Shown: positions 1 through 9,204 of the stretch, piece by piece | Position numbering within the stretch: the first letter of the stretch is position 1 | Layout of the letters: each line of letters begins with the position of its first letter | NCBI RefSeq assembly: GCF_002029235.1 | Contig: NZ_MZGV01000034.1 | Span: 1 to 47,104 of the forward strand | Length of the DNA stretch: 47,104 nucleotides | Origin: Clostridium oryzae | GTDB lineage: Bacteria > Bacillota > Clostridia > Clostridiales > Clostridiaceae | Direction of reading: 5' to 3' | Notes under the pieces: model-generated | What the model saw: the letters and a program-made list of their open reading frames with translations, nothing else | The model's database searches: none | What the model was told of the DNA's origin: nothing | Translations under genes and position numbers: made by a program

Positions 1-451
1 TGCTACAATGCTGTGATATTGACGGTTATATCTCTCTGTTTTTGAGTTCCTTCGCCGTTAATACTTTCCTCACTGCATTAATTTGTCATGCTGTCAAGGG
101 TGGCGACTTCTTCCTCCTACCTATTTTTCCTTGCTTTTTTTCTTCTTTTTCGCTTTTCAATCTTACTTTTCTTCTCTAAATTTTTTTCATAGCAAACTTT
201 ACACTATCAAATAATGATAGCATTTTATTAGTTGTTTTTCTCGATGATTCTTATCATGTTTTCTATTAAAAAAATCAAATATAACAGGGAATAGTAGTAT
301 GCTATGATGGAGTAAACCAACGTAAATTTAAAGTTGTTAAATCTACGTTGGTTTTAATAATTTCCTTGCCGTTTATGAAATTATCAATTCATGTATATTA
401 TATTGATAAAAAGCTAAAATAAAGAAGAATAATTTTATTAGAGGTGATAGC
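1..451. other. Intergenic region with no recognised gene
   Basis: No reading frame here looks coding on either strand. The stretch at about 106-190 is strikingly pyrimidine-rich on the plus strand. The only element I can name is the terminator-like hairpin at 314-354. The last 30 bases hold the leader and ribosome site of the lipoprotein gene. The start of the region may be the tail of something outside the window. Confidence 0.5.
314..354 (+). terminator. Rho-independent terminator-like hairpin
   Basis: The 11-base arm AAACCAACGTA at 314-324 pairs perfectly with 344-354, and the A/T bases inside partly extend the stem. T residues follow (352-355). It probably ends a transcript that enters from before the window, since no plus-strand gene lies upstream inside it. 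Confidence 0.6.
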
Positions 452-955
452 ATGAAAAGGAGACTTACATTAGTTGCTCAACTACTAATTATAATTCTAT
501 TAATGGGTTGTAATGTAGGGAAAAATCAAAATTCTATAAAATCAAATAATAATCCAGCTGCTACTTCCACTAAAACTAATAAAGAGGAAGCGGATGTAAT
601 TAATATACCTGATAATATAAAAGACATGGGGAAAGGGTCGATATCGATTTCTACGCCTTCAGGAAGTTCTGAAAATGGAAAGGTACCTTTTATCTACAAT
701 AATAAAGATGCTACCATGGAGCAGATAGGATTGAATACTAATAACATTGATGGCAGCAAATTAAGTTATGTACTTGTTGATGGTATAATAAGTGACAAGG
801 ATCAATTAAGCGATAGTCAGTCTACATTAACTTTACAGGGTGATCATCTAAAAGCAGGCAAACATAAGGTAGAGTTACTTCAATTCTCTAATGATAAGCC
901 TACAGGCAAAATCATTACTTATAAAACTGCTAATTATGAAGTTAAATCGAAATAA
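452..955 (+). CDS. Small predicted lipoprotein of unknown function
   Basis: A 167-residue protein with a lipoprotein signal peptide: a basic N-terminus (KRR), a hydrophobic core at residues 5-18, and the lipobox LMGC with Cys20 as the expected lipidated residue. The next 60 or so residues are polar and rich in Asn, Lys and Ser, like a flexible tether. The C-terminal half (about 70-165) alternates short hydrophobic strands with turns and could be a small beta-sandwich. I do not recognise the family. The start is supported by GAGGTG a few bases upstream. It is a lone gene between two hairpins. It should sit on the outer face of the membrane; its role cannot be inferred from its neighbours. Confidence 0.8.
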   Translation: MKRRLTLVAQLLIIILLMGCNVGKNQNSIKSNNNPAATSTKTNKEEADVINIPDNIKDMGKGSISISTPSGSSENGKVPFIYNNKDATMEQIGLNTNNIDGSKLSYVLVDGIISDKDQLSDSQSTLTLQGDHLKAGKHKVELLQFSNDKPTGKIITYKTANYEVKSK

Positions 956-1030
956 AACTATGTTTTATTTAGCAATATGAATTTTAATCTAATATATTAT
1001 TTTTGATTTAAAATAACATTGTACATGTAT

Positions 1031-1072
1031 TGTGGTAGCAGAATACGCTCAGCGAGTGTTTCTGCTGCCACA
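1031..1072. terminator. Hairpin between convergent genes
   Basis: Arms at 1031-1043 and 1060-1072 form a 13-bp stem with one G-T wobble, and CGCT/AGCG can pair inside the loop. It lies between the stop codons of the lipoprotein gene (plus) and the chemoreceptor gene (minus). It probably ends both transcripts, although neither side has a strong T tract. Confidence 0.55.
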
Positions 1073-1095
1073 AAAATTTTAAATAATCATAGGAG

Positions 1096-3180
1096 CTAGG
1101 AATTTAATTTAAACATCTCTATTTTTTCTTTAAGATCGCTTGCCATGTTCTCTAAATCTACAGCTAGGGAACTGATCTGCTGTATAGTTGCATTTTGCTC
1201 TTCTGTAGTAGCAGATACTTCCTCAGCAGCAGCAGCAGTTTCCTCTGCTATTGAAGAAGAATTTTCTATTACAGATAACAACTTATCTCGTGTAACAATA
1301 ATGTTTGATAGATTGGTATTCATATCATTTATCTTTGAAACGACATCACTTATAGCTGACCCTATCTCACTTAATGTATCATTAGTATTATTAACTGCTT
1401 CATTCTGTTCTACTACAACCATTTCTGCATCTTTCATAGTAGTTTTAGCAAGTTCAACATCTTCTTGTATTAGATTAATAATATCTTTTACGTTCAAACT
1501 AGATTGAGATGTACTTTCAGCTAATTTTCTTACTTCATCAGCAACTACTGCAAAGCCTTTCCCTGCTTCGCCTGCGCGGGCTGCTTCAATAGCCGCATTC
1601 AGTGCCAGCAGATTAGTCTGCTCAGATATTGATGTAATAGTTTCTGCTATCGTACCGACTTCATTTGCTCTATCGTAAAGATCATTTATTATTTTAGCTA
1701 TATTTTGAGAAGCATTGCTGCTATCTTTAGTCTTTTCTTTTAGTATGGACATAGCGTTAATACCTTTTTGATTTGCAAGTGAAATTTTGTTTGAAGAGTT
1801 CAGTCCATTTTGTATGTGTGTTGCTAATACATTCAATTCATCCGATAAATTAGAGGAAACTTCTACTCCTTCTAAGGTATCAGTTACTTGGCTGCTAGCG
1901 CCTTCAGCTACTTGTGAAATTGACTTTGCGACCTCGTCTACTGATGCTGCGGTTTCTTCAGTGCTGGCAGAAAGTGTTTCTGACGACGAAAAAACAGAAT
2001 TCATAGTTTTGCTAATATCATTTAATAAAGCTTTTATATTTGTAATCATCAGATTAAAACTTTCACTGAGCTGTCCTAATTCATTTTTTGATTTATAATC
2101 GCTGTATACTGTCATATCTCCTTTGGAAGCACGATTCATAAGCTTCATCATGTTTACAATAGGCCTAGTGATGACATTGGATATAAAATATACAAGCACT
2201 ACTGCAAGTAATATTAATATTGCTGCGCTAATGATATTTTTTTGTTTTATCTGATTTGCAACAGACATAGCTGCGCTCTTCTTCTGTACTGTAATAACTG
2301 CCCAGTTATCAGACTGCCCCCTAAGCTTAATAGTGTGATAGGCACTGATAACTTTCTCATTGTTTTGATCAGTATATTCAGCTGTTCCAGACTCGCCGTT
2401 TAAGGCTTTCTCTGTTATTTCTCTTAGAGTAGAAGGTACCTTGATATTCTGTTGTTTGGTTTTATCATTTCCATTATCGTCTTTAATTGTATTTCCGCTA
2501 CTATCTTTAAGTAATATAGTTTTCTTTAAAGTTTTATAGTTATATTCATTCTGAACTTGCTTTTTATCAGGATGGGCAATAACTACACCCTCACCATCGA
2601 CAATAAATGAGTAACTTCCTTCACCAAGATTAGTTTTTTCAACCATCTTTTGAAGTGCATTCAGTTTTAAATCTGCGCCCATAACTCCTATCATATTTGA
2701 TTTGCTATTGTATATAGGGAGTATTATGGATGTAACTGGCACGTTTCCTGTCAACGAAAAATATGACTTTGATACAAAGGGTTTCTTATCTTTCATAATT
2801 TGAAGAAACCACCAGCGGTCTGATCTATCACCAAGGTCTCCTGATGTTTTTGCTGTCTGCATACCATTTGTTTTCTGCACATATAACAAATCGAAGTAAG
2901 AATTTCTTTGAATGGAACTGGAGAGTACTGCCTTTTGTTTTTCAGCATTAAAACTTATTACATCAGAATTGTAAGATAGCTCTTCAGCTAGAGAATAAGC
3001 TTTATCTACTAGCTCACTTACATTATTTGATATAGATGCCGCGAAGGTTTTGTTGTTGGTTTTAAGATAAATTAGAAAACTATTTGTTATAAAGAAAGAA
3101 CTTATAAGGTTAGAGACTATAAAGGGAATAAGTACAAGAAGTAATGTTATTACTATAAGCTGCTTTTTAATACTTTTCAT
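1096..3180 (-). CDS. Methyl-accepting chemotaxis protein with a dCache sensor
   Basis: A 694-residue chemoreceptor of standard layout. There is a first membrane helix at about 7-30, an extracellular double-Cache domain (about 40-305), a second helix (about 316-338), a HAMP domain (about 339-392), and a long cytoplasmic coiled coil containing the highly conserved signalling tip around [19 protein letters not shown]. That tip contacts CheA and CheW. In the Cache domain, R-W-W-F is followed 15 residues later by a Tyr and later by GAD. This partly matches the amino-acid-binding dCache_1AA motif, but the usual upstream Tyr and the Asp two residues after the Tyr are not evident, so the ligand is open. 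The ribosome site AAAGGAG precedes the ATG. No che genes are nearby, so it is an orphan receptor. Confidence 0.93.
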   Translation of the reverse strand: MKSIKKQLIVITLLLVLIPFIVSNLISSFFITNSFLIYLKTNNKTFAASISNNVSELVDKAYSLAEELSYNSDVISFNAEKQKAVLSSSIQRNSYFDLLYVQKTNGMQTAKTSGDLGDRSDRWWFLQIMKDKKPFVSKSYFSLTGNVPVTSIILPIYNSKSNMIGVMGADLKLNALQKMVEKTNLGEGSYSFIVDGEGVVIAHPDKKQVQNEYNYKTLKKTILLKDSSGNTIKDDNGNDKTKQQNIKVPSTLREITEKALNGESGTAEYTDQNNEKVISAYHTIKLRGQSDNWAVITVQKKSAAMSVANQIKQKNIISAAILILLAVVLVYFISNVITRPIVNMMKLMNRASKGDMTVYSDYKSKNELGQLSESFNLMITNIKALLNDISKTMNSVFSSSETLSASTEETAASVDEVAKSISQVAEGASSQVTDTLEGVEVSSNLSDELNVLATHIQNGLNSSNKISLANQKGINAMSILKEKTKDSSNASQNIAKIINDLYDRANEVGTIAETITSISEQTNLLALNAAIEAARAGEAGKGFAVVADEVRKLAESTSQSSLNVKDIINLIQEDVELAKTTMKDAEMVVVEQNEAVNNTNDTLSEIGSAISDVVSKINDMNTNLSNIIVTRDKLLSVIENSSSIAEETAAAAEEVSATTEEQNATIQQISSLAVDLENMASDLKEKIEMFKLNS

Positions 3181-3522
3181 TTGTGATCTCCTTTATTTCT
3201 TAAAATAATTAATTATCGAATGTATTATTACATAACATTCTAGTATTCTACATAAATGCCTAAAATCCTGCAAAATAAGCGGAAACAATAATTAGCAATG
3301 CCATAAGTTGTGACAAAACACAAGGCTTAGTAACCTTGCGTTTTATTTGATATACTCTGTTTATTGATGTGGTCCATTCCTTTGCTTTTGAGAAGGATAA
3401 TTAAAACATAAATGAGAAAACTAAAGTAGATACATTAGTTGAAAGGCATATTGATTTTAGTTAATTTCACAAAATATGATAATAAATAAAACTCGATGAG
3501 ATAATATAAAGGAAGTGAGAAA
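3181..3522. other. Divergent intergenic region
   Basis: It holds the promoter of the chemoreceptor gene (3245-3273). A weak hairpin, CAAGG at 3321 pairing with CCTTG at 3334, is followed by TTTTATTT but is too short to call. The ribosome site of the VOC gene (AAAGGAAG) lies at the right end. I see nothing else. Confidence 0.5.
3245..3273 (-). promoter_or_regulatory. Promoter of the chemoreceptor gene
   Basis: On the minus strand TTGCAG (3268-3273) is separated by exactly 17 bases from TAGAAT (3245-3250), a good housekeeping-sigma promoter about 65 bases upstream of the ATG. Confidence 0.6.
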
Positions 3523-3939
3523 GTGGCTTTACAAACATATTTATATTTTAAAGGTAACTGCCGCGAAGCTATAGAATTTTATTCAAAGGTTTTTGAAACA
3601 GAGGAGCCTCAAATTATGCTGTTTGGCAATATGCCAGTAGATGATGACTTCGCACGTAATGAAGAAATGGAAAATCTAATACTACATGCAGAGCTTAAAA
3701 TAAAAGATAGCAGGATAATGCTTTCAGATGTTCCGCCGGGCATGCCTTTTGTCATTGGAAATAATATTAGTCTGTTTGTTAGCAGCAGAGATATGGATGA
3801 AATTAAGCTATTTTTTAATAGATTAAAAGTTGATGGAAATGTTATAATGGAGCTCGAAGAAACTGCTTGGAGTAAGTGCTATGGACTTGTTGAGGATAAA
3901 TTTGGTGTAAGATGGCAGCTTAGCTATGATAAAGAATAA
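3523..3939 (+). CDS. VOC-superfamily protein, PhnB/YjdN-like
   Basis: A 138-residue protein of the vicinal-oxygen-chelate (glyoxalase/bleomycin-resistance) fold, closest in style to the PhnB/YjdN group. Evidence is the N-terminal YLYFKGNCREAIEFYSKVF pattern, the central LSDVPPG region and the C-terminal FGVRWQLS. The usual metal ligands of true glyoxalases are not obvious. Members of this group are mostly uncharacterised, so no substrate is proposed. The start is a GTG with AAAGGAAG upstream; no ATG fits. It stands alone, ends at a strong shared terminator, and converges with the MFS gene. Confidence 0.85.
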   Translation: MALQTYLYFKGNCREAIEFYSKVFETEEPQIMLFGNMPVDDDFARNEEMENLILHAELKIKDSRIMLSDVPPGMPFVIGNNISLFVSSRDMDEIKLFFNRLKVDGNVIMELEETAWSKCYGLVEDKFGVRWQLSYDKE

Positions 3940-3944
3940 CATGT

Positions 3945-3981
3945 AAAAATTGCTTAAGCTTGATAGCACTAAGCAATTTTT
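3945..3981. terminator. Bidirectional rho-independent terminator
   Basis: A perfect 12-bp stem: AAAAATTGCTTA at 3945-3956 pairs with 3970-3981. The arms supply T runs in both directions. It lies between the convergent stop codons of the VOC gene (plus) and the MFS gene (minus), and serves both. Confidence 0.85.
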
Positions 3982-3985
3982 ATCT

Positions 3986-5176
3986 TTAGCATTTTTGTTT
4001 CCTGTAAATCAGAAAGTGGGAAATAAGAGCTAGACCTTGAAAGATAAGGCCTATTGCACAGACGCCATGCCATCCAAAATTTTGCCAGCAAAGAGTACCA
4101 AAGAAAGAACCAGCTGCACCACCGATAAAATAAGAGAACATAAAAACAGTATTATTACGACTGCGGGTTTTATCTCCTAAACTCTGTACTCGTGCTTGAT
4201 TTGATATCTGACCACACTGGTTGCCAAGATCAAGAATGATTGCCCCTAACATAAGTCCCCACAGGTGAAAACCGAAAATAAGAAAGCATATGTAGGCAAT
4301 GGTAGAAAGTATTATACCTATGCCTACTGTAAATTTAGGACTTTCTTTATCAGCGGCTTTTCCAACTAGAGGTGCAGCTAATGCACCGGCTACTCCAAAG
4401 AGTCCAAACAGGCCAGCTTCTTTTGTGCCCATGCTATAGGCAGGAGTTTCAAGCAAAAAGACAAGTGAAGTCCAAAATATGCTGAAAGAGCCAAACATAA
4501 AGAATCCATTAACCGCTGATTCACGCAGTGTAGGCTGGGTTCTTATCAAATCGGGTATTGATTTTAACAGCTCACCATAAAAGATTTTTTCTTCTGGTTT
4601 GTTTTTTGGAAAAAGTTTATAAATAAAGACAAATAAAATAGCAATGAATACAGCTGCAAAAATGTACACAATTCTCCAATTAAAAATTGATCCTACAATT
4701 CCACTAAAGGTACGTGATAACAAAATTCCTATAAGCAGTCCACTCATAACGGTTCCTATAACTTTACCTTGCTGGCCTTTTGGGGAAAGGTGGGCAGCAT
4801 AGGGAACAATAAGTTGAGGAACTATAGTTGTAAGTCCAATTATAAACATTGCTGCAAGCATAAATAAATAAGCTGGTGAAAATGAAGTGCAGATTAGTGC
4901 TAAGGTTATTAAAACCAGCATACGCAATATAAGAGAACGTCTCTCGCACATATCGCCCAGAGGTGTTATAAATAAAAGTCCTAAAGCATATCCAATTTGT
5001 GTAACTGTAGCAGCTATTCCAGCTGAATTCTGTGATACGTGAAAAGTACTTACAATCTGCGCTTCCAGAGGTTGAACATAGTATAGATTTGCAACACAAA
5101 CGGCACAGGCAACTGCCATTAGCAGTGTCAGTGATTTGGTTAAAACAAATTTCTTATATGTTATAGTATTATGCAA
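3986..5176 (-). CDS. MFS transporter, DHA1-type drug or metabolite exporter
   Basis: A 396-residue polytopic membrane protein with about 12 hydrophobic helices, the conserved ANLYYVQPLEAQI segment in helix 1 and the MFS loop motif around GDMCERRSL between helices 2 and 3. These place it in the DHA1-type exporters (COG2814-like). The substrate is unknown. The start appears to be TTG: no ATG fits, and AAGGGAG lies about 10 bases upstream. It follows the MarR-type regulator gene by about 85 bases. That gap contains a 17-bp palindrome matching the operator in the regulator's own promoter, so efflux is probably de-repressed when the regulator binds a toxic ligand. Transcription ends at the shared terminator. 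Confidence 0.88.
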   Translation of the reverse strand: MHNTITYKKFVLTKSLTLLMAVACAVCVANLYYVQPLEAQIVSTFHVSQNSAGIAATVTQIGYALGLLFITPLGDMCERRSLILRMLVLITLALICTSFSPAYLFMLAAMFIIGLTTIVPQLIVPYAAHLSPKGQQGKVIGTVMSGLLIGILLSRTFSGIVGSIFNWRIVYIFAAVFIAILFVFIYKLFPKNKPEEKIFYGELLKSIPDLIRTQPTLRESAVNGFFMFGSFSIFWTSLVFLLETPAYSMGTKEAGLFGLFGVAGALAAPLVGKAADKESPKFTVGIGIILSTIAYICFLIFGFHLWGLMLGAIILDLGNQCGQISNQARVQSLGDKTRSRNNTVFMFSYFIGGAAGSFFGTLCWQNFGWHGVCAIGLIFQGLALISHFLIYRKQKC

Positions 5177-5219
5177 TTAAATGAATCTCCCTTCAGAAAA
5201 ATAATTAAATATAATTTAC

Positions 5220-5240
5220 AGTGTATACGTGGTATACACT
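5220..5240. promoter_or_regulatory. MarR-type operator upstream of the MFS gene
   Basis: TGTATACGTGGTATACA at 5222-5238 is a near-perfect inverted repeat (one mismatch); AG and CT outside it extend the dyad to 21 bp. It differs by one base from the site in the regulator's promoter (5715-5731). It lies 46-64 bases upstream of the MFS start, so the transporter may have its own repressible promoter in addition to read-through. Confidence 0.75.
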
Positions 5241-5261
5241 GCGTGTATAGAGAATTTTCAC

Positions 5262-5705
5262 TTAAAGAAGATTCTCTAATTGTTCTAAAAAATAGTAAAT
5301 GGTTTTTATGTCTTGTTCTGATTTACCTTGAACACAGGAAAAGATAGTTTTATTAATATTTTCATGATATTTTTTATGTTCACTATAGGCTATCCAACCC
5401 TTTTTTGTTAACGAAACGATGGTTTGAGACTTATTTTCCGGATTTAAAGCCTTAACAATAAGTTTTTTATCCTCCAATCTAATTAGTGTTTTTGAGATGG
5501 CACCCTTTGTAACGCTTTTTTTGCGTGCTATCTCTGATACAGAAAGCTTTTCATTATCACCTATAAATTCAATTAGATGAATCTCTGAAAGATGAAGTGT
5601 TTCATCCGTACCAAAGTTCCTAGCTTTACTATCAATTTCGTTAAATCGGTTTATGACATCAAGTAGTTTTCTCGGTAAATTATCGATTTGAAAATTTTTA
5701 TCCAT
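5262..5705 (-). CDS. MarR-family transcriptional regulator
   Basis: A winged-helix protein of 147 residues. The recognition region reads LSVSEIARKKSVTKGAISKTLIRLEDKKLI, followed by the wing (NPENKSQTIVSLTKKG). An upstream frame would add 12 residues from a TTG at 5741, but that TTG is the -35 box of the gene's promoter. The ATG at 5705 is therefore the real start. Because the -10 box ends only about 7 bases before this ATG, the mRNA is likely leaderless or nearly so, and no Shine-Dalgarno sequence is visible. An operator lies inside the promoter, implying autorepression. The neighbouring MFS exporter is the expected target. The ligand is unknown. Confidence 0.9.
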   Translation of the reverse strand: MDKNFQIDNLPRKLLDVINRFNEIDSKARNFGTDETLHLSEIHLIEFIGDNEKLSVSEIARKKSVTKGAISKTLIRLEDKKLIVKALNPENKSQTIVSLTKKGWIAYSEHKKYHENINKTIFSCVQGKSEQDIKTIYYFLEQLENLL

Positions 5706-5712
5706 AACAATA

Positions 5713-5741
5713 ATTGTATACCTGGTATACACTACTGTCAA
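5713..5741 (-). promoter_or_regulatory. MarR-gene promoter with embedded operator
   Basis: Reading the minus strand, TTGACA (5736-5741), 17 bases, then TACAAT (5713-5718): an almost ideal housekeeping promoter. The spacer and -10 box are covered by the perfect palindrome TGTATACCTGGTATACA (5715-5731). A bound repressor would block RNA polymerase directly. Confidence 0.85.
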
Positions 5742-5963
5742 GTATTATAATTAGAGTAAAGAGTTTGGATATAAAGTCGATGAATGTATTTTTGTTAATA
5801 ATAAGGAAAAACACGTTATAAATTTATTATGAGGTAATAATTTACATGGTGATATTAACCTAAGTGGTTTTTTATACGTATACTTAAATGGTAAAAAAAT
5901 CTTAAGAAAGGTACTGAAAAAGAAAAAGCCAAGGGAAATTATATTATTAGGAGGAAAATTTCT

Positions 5964-7412
5964 ATGAAAACGAGACCTATATTAAAAAAGAGTGTAGCTT
6001 TTCTTCTGCTACTCACATGTGTAATTTTTTTACATCAGCCACTTGTTGTAAACGCAGCTTCAACAACAGAGAAAAAGGCATCAGTTAAATTTACAAAAGC
6101 AAAAATTAGCGGTTTCACAAAAATATCTACATTAACGAATGTGGATAATTACCTTGTAGCACTTGGGAAAAAGGCTAAAAGCAATACGTTAGCCTATAGC
6201 AGAGATGGTATAAACTTTAAGAATATTTCATTAGACTCTGCAGTTAATAAAAAATACAATAATGAAAAAATTAGCAGCATTGAAATGGGTTCATATCATC
6301 CTTACTATGTAAGGAAAAGAGGAATTATATTTATCTTAGGCTCAGCAACAACAAGTAAAGGAGAAATCCACCACTTTATTGTATCCATTACTAAGAGCAT
6401 GAAAACTGTAAGTATTATTTCTTTAGATTCAGTTGTTAAGAAATTGAATTCAAAAGCAAAGGATATGTATGTTGATGACTATGCTAATTGTAACTATGAA
6501 AAAGGATATATTACAATAATCGGAGCCTACTATAACACTAATAATTCTAAAGTCCCATTTTATATCCTATCAAAAAATGGTTCAACATTTACTGCCTACA
6601 AAACACCAAGTACTAATGCCGCATATATTGATTTTATAGGAAATTATTTGGTTTCTTATGGGTGGCCACTAGATAAGGCAAGTAATGGACGTGGAGCTTT
6701 CTACTATTCAAAAGACTGCACAAAGTGGATTAAGGCTACTACACCTAAGCATTCATCATCAACTTCTTGGAATAGGTCTTTTTTCAAATGGGATAACTTT
6801 TGTACATCACCTGAAAATAACTCTTCTAATAAATATAAATTATTTTATACAAAAAACATGAAGGATTATAAAAGTATTAGCAAGGATTATGTTGTAAAAG
6901 ATAACCATAGGTCTATGAATTTCGATGAATATGATAATAAATATATTGCTGAAGAGCATGGATTAGGAAGTAAAAATCAATTAGTTATTTCAGAAAGAAG
7001 CAAGCAGTCGGGAAGTAGATGGAAGGTACTGCTTAACTATAAACAAAAAAATTTCGGAGATTTCTACTATAACTCGCTAACTAATATGGATGGTGGAGTA
7101 GTGATTATCAAAGATGGAAATACTAAGAAGATTTATACACTTAAAAATAGAAAGAGTTATGGAACAACTATTGATGTTGGAAAGTTAGATATGTGCTATT
7201 TTACATCAACTGAGGCGTACGGAGGCTATGATAAGCAGTATATATTAGCTACCAAGAATAGTTTTACGAAAAACTATTTATTCAAAGCTCCAATTAAGTT
7301 CAATAAAATAGAAGAAAGTTCAAATAATAAATTTGGAGAAAGAATGTATGTTTATTCTGATTCTGCAGTATATTTTGTAAGTAAGACAGCTTTAGAAAAG
7401 GCAATGAAATAA
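5964..7412 (+). CDS. Secreted protein, possibly a beta-propeller; function unknown
   Basis: A 482-residue exported protein with a clear signal peptide (basic start, hydrophobic residues about 12-27, likely cleavage after VNA near residue 31). The mature part carries spaced motifs that resemble the Ser/Asp-rich turns of sialidase-type (BNR) propellers: AYSRDGINFKNI, YYSKDCTKWIKAT, FYTKNMKDYKSI and SERSKQSGSRWKVLL. These suggest a multi-bladed propeller, but the repeats are degenerate and no catalytic residues can be assigned. The ATG follows AGGAGG at a good distance. It is a single gene ending at a very strong hairpin and converging with the secreted protease gene. It could bind a polymer or surface ligand; that is inference only. 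Confidence 0.7.
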   Translation: MKTRPILKKSVAFLLLLTCVIFLHQPLVVNAASTTEKKASVKFTKAKISGFTKISTLTNVDNYLVALGKKAKSNTLAYSRDGINFKNISLDSAVNKKYNNEKISSIEMGSYHPYYVRKRGIIFILGSATTSKGEIHHFIVSITKSMKTVSIISLDSVVKKLNSKAKDMYVDDYANCNYEKGYITIIGAYYNTNNSKVPFYILSKNGSTFTAYKTPSTNAAYIDFIGNYLVSYGWPLDKASNGRGAFYYSKDCTKWIKATTPKHSSSTSWNRSFFKWDNFCTSPENNSSNKYKLFYTKNMKDYKSISKDYVVKDNHRSMNFDEYDNKYIAEEHGLGSKNQLVISERSKQSGSRWKVLLNYKQKNFGDFYYNSLTNMDGGVVIIKDGNTKKIYTLKNRKSYGTTIDVGKLDMCYFTSTEAYGGYDKQYILATKNSFTKNYLFKAPIKFNKIEESSNNKFGERMYVYSDSAVYFVSKTALEKAMK

Positions 7413-7415
7413 GAT

Positions 7416-7464
7416 AAAGCGGTTGTCGCACAGCAATTGAAAATTGCTGTGCGACAACCGTTTA
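7416..7464. terminator. Strong bidirectional terminator
   Basis: A perfect 19-bp stem (7420-7438 with 7442-7460) with a 3-base loop, flanked by AAAG on the left and TTTATTTT on the right. It separates the convergent propeller-like gene (plus) and protease gene (minus), and can end both transcripts. Confidence 0.9.
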
Positions 7465-7505
7465 TTTTAAAAACTTTTAATTACAATATGCTGAGTATAT
7501 TTAAA

Positions 7506-9044
7506 TTATCTTTTAGTTTTCTTAAAGGTATTTTCAGCATTAGTTGAATCGCTGGTAAATGCTTTAATACAAACATTAGTATTCTTACACTCATCCTCTT
7601 TGGTCAAATCATACCAAACTATTCCGTCATCGCTTATATAGCTTTCATCTGGGTTAGCCGTAGCTCTGCTTGAATACCCATCAATCGGATCTTCAATAGG
7701 TAGCGGATATTTACTACCTGGTGACGTAAATTTAATTGAAACGGCAAATTCTTTGTTTTTTTCAAGCTGCACACCTGTATCTAGTTTGATAGTATGGTAT
7801 CCTCCATATTCTATTGTGCCTGATTTTGTTAATTTAAGATCCGTAAAAGAATTTCCATTTACATTATTATATATCTTTATTTCATAAGAAGTATCCTGGG
7901 TTTTAGTATAGAAGGCTACAGCTGATATAACGCTGTTTGAGGTTGCAGTAAATACATTAGCAGCATACGCAGTATCTTCCTCATACCCATACCAATCTGT
8001 TACTCCAAGTGGATCATATGAATATTCTGAAGTATAGTTATCTGTGTCTTCAGCATCATTGAATGCAACATTTTCGGTAAATGCATAAACATCCTCATAA
8101 GAAATGTAGAAATAACCGTTATCACCCCAGTCTTTTCCCCAACTGTTTCTGACAATAAACGCACCATTGTGAGAAGGTTTCTTTCCACTTGGAGATTCGA
8201 ATTTATTCCTGCTAAAATTATCATCCCATCCAACTATATCCACTTCATGGTTGATATAGTATTTCTTTTTTTTATGGTCACAATAATATGAATAATGTTC
8301 ATCATCATAATATTTATCTTCATTCATATACATACCTGTATCAATAGCTCCAGAAGTAATAATAGCTTTTTTAATATTGGCATATAAACTATCTATATCA
8401 TTTCCTGTAATGTAATCCGCATTTTGAATATGTTTCTGTGGCTGTAAATTTGAAGGCGATCTTTTTATTTTACCTGTATATTTATCCTCTTTTTCACTTA
8501 CAGGACCATTCCACCTGCTCAGATAAGCAATTGCCATTCCAGGATATCCACCATCATTGTAGTTATTATCAAAACCACTTTTATTTATAAGATTGTTTTC
8601 TGAAAAATCTTGCTTTTCTTTAGGAAGCAGGGTTGATTCCAAAGATCCATATGCAGCAAATGCCCAGCATGTCCCCAAAGTTCCTTGATCTCTTATTGGC
8701 GTAATTCTTTTTAATTTTCTTAGATCATATTTAGCCGGCAAACCTTCAGCTTTGGAGAAAGTAAATTTATGACCTTCTTTTGGAAAATAGTGAGTATTAT
8801 TACTAGGCGAAATTATATGTCCATAATTTTTTTCATGCTTGTCATCTGTTTGATTTGAACTCTTCACAATATTCTGTTTCTTATTTTGTGTATATTTTAT
8901 AAATTCATTACTTAATGGTTCCTTTTTAAAATTCAACCTGCTTTTTTGTGCATATACCGTATTCCATGGTATGACTAAAGTTTCAAACAAAAATACTAAA
9001 ACAGTTATTAACGGAAGCATTTTTCTCTTCAATGTTTTTTTCAT
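7506..9044 (-). CDS. Secreted papain-family (C1A) cysteine peptidase with C-terminal lectin-like domain
   Basis: A 512-residue exported protease. Signal peptide in the first 33 residues, then a propeptide-like linker to about 100. The C1A catalytic domain has the oxyanion Gln and nucleophile in DQGTLGTCWAF (Cys126), the His in INHEVDIVGWDD (His266), and the Asn in VRNSWGKDWGDNGYF (Asn300). The remaining 170 or so residues form a beta-rich domain resembling the lectin-like domain (PF18560 type) that often follows such peptidases; it may bind substrate or cell surface. The start was moved to the ATG at 9044, which has AAGGGGGAA just upstream; the longer frame adds 10 residues that include this ribosome site. 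It should digest extracellular protein. Confidence 0.93.
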   Translation of the reverse strand: MKKTLKRKMLPLITVLVFLFETLVIPWNTVYAQKSRLNFKKEPLSNEFIKYTQNKKQNIVKSSNQTDDKHEKNYGHIISPSNNTHYFPKEGHKFTFSKAEGLPAKYDLRKLKRITPIRDQGTLGTCWAFAAYGSLESTLLPKEKQDFSENNLINKSGFDNNYNDGGYPGMAIAYLSRWNGPVSEKEDKYTGKIKRSPSNLQPQKHIQNADYITGNDIDSLYANIKKAIITSGAIDTGMYMNEDKYYDDEHYSYYCDHKKKKYYINHEVDIVGWDDNFSRNKFESPSGKKPSHNGAFIVRNSWGKDWGDNGYFYISYEDVYAFTENVAFNDAEDTDNYTSEYSYDPLGVTDWYGYEEDTAYAANVFTATSNSVISAVAFYTKTQDTSYEIKIYNNVNGNSFTDLKLTKSGTIEYGGYHTIKLDTGVQLEKNKEFAVSIKFTSPGSKYPLPIEDPIDGYSSRATANPDESYISDDGIVWYDLTKEDECKNTNVCIKAFTSDSTNAENTFKKTKR

Positions 9045-9122
9045 TAGGATTCCCCCTTTTACCCATAATTTCATAAAGTTATATAATTTCTGATATTAAG
9101 TATTTATTTACAGCTTGGTTCC

Positions 9123-9131
9123 ATTATATCA
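9123..9131 (-). promoter_or_regulatory. Extended -10 promoter of the protease gene
   Basis: The minus strand reads TGATATAAT, a consensus extended -10 element, about 80 bases upstream of the protease start. No clear -35 box is present, as allowed for extended -10 promoters. Confidence 0.5.
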
Positions 9132-9204
9132 CGAAAGTGGATTATTATTACTAAAACCTTATTGAAAATTCTGCGAGTACACATGTGGTTAATCCATTAT
9201 GCAA

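Noticed and set aside
3321..3338. A terminator between the chemoreceptor and VOC genes
   Set aside because: Only five base pairs are continuous, and no gene ends there.
5706..5741. Twelve extra N-terminal residues for the MarR-type regulator, from a TTG at 5741
   Set aside because: The TTG is part of the -35 box TTGACA, and the codons after it form the operator and the -10 box.
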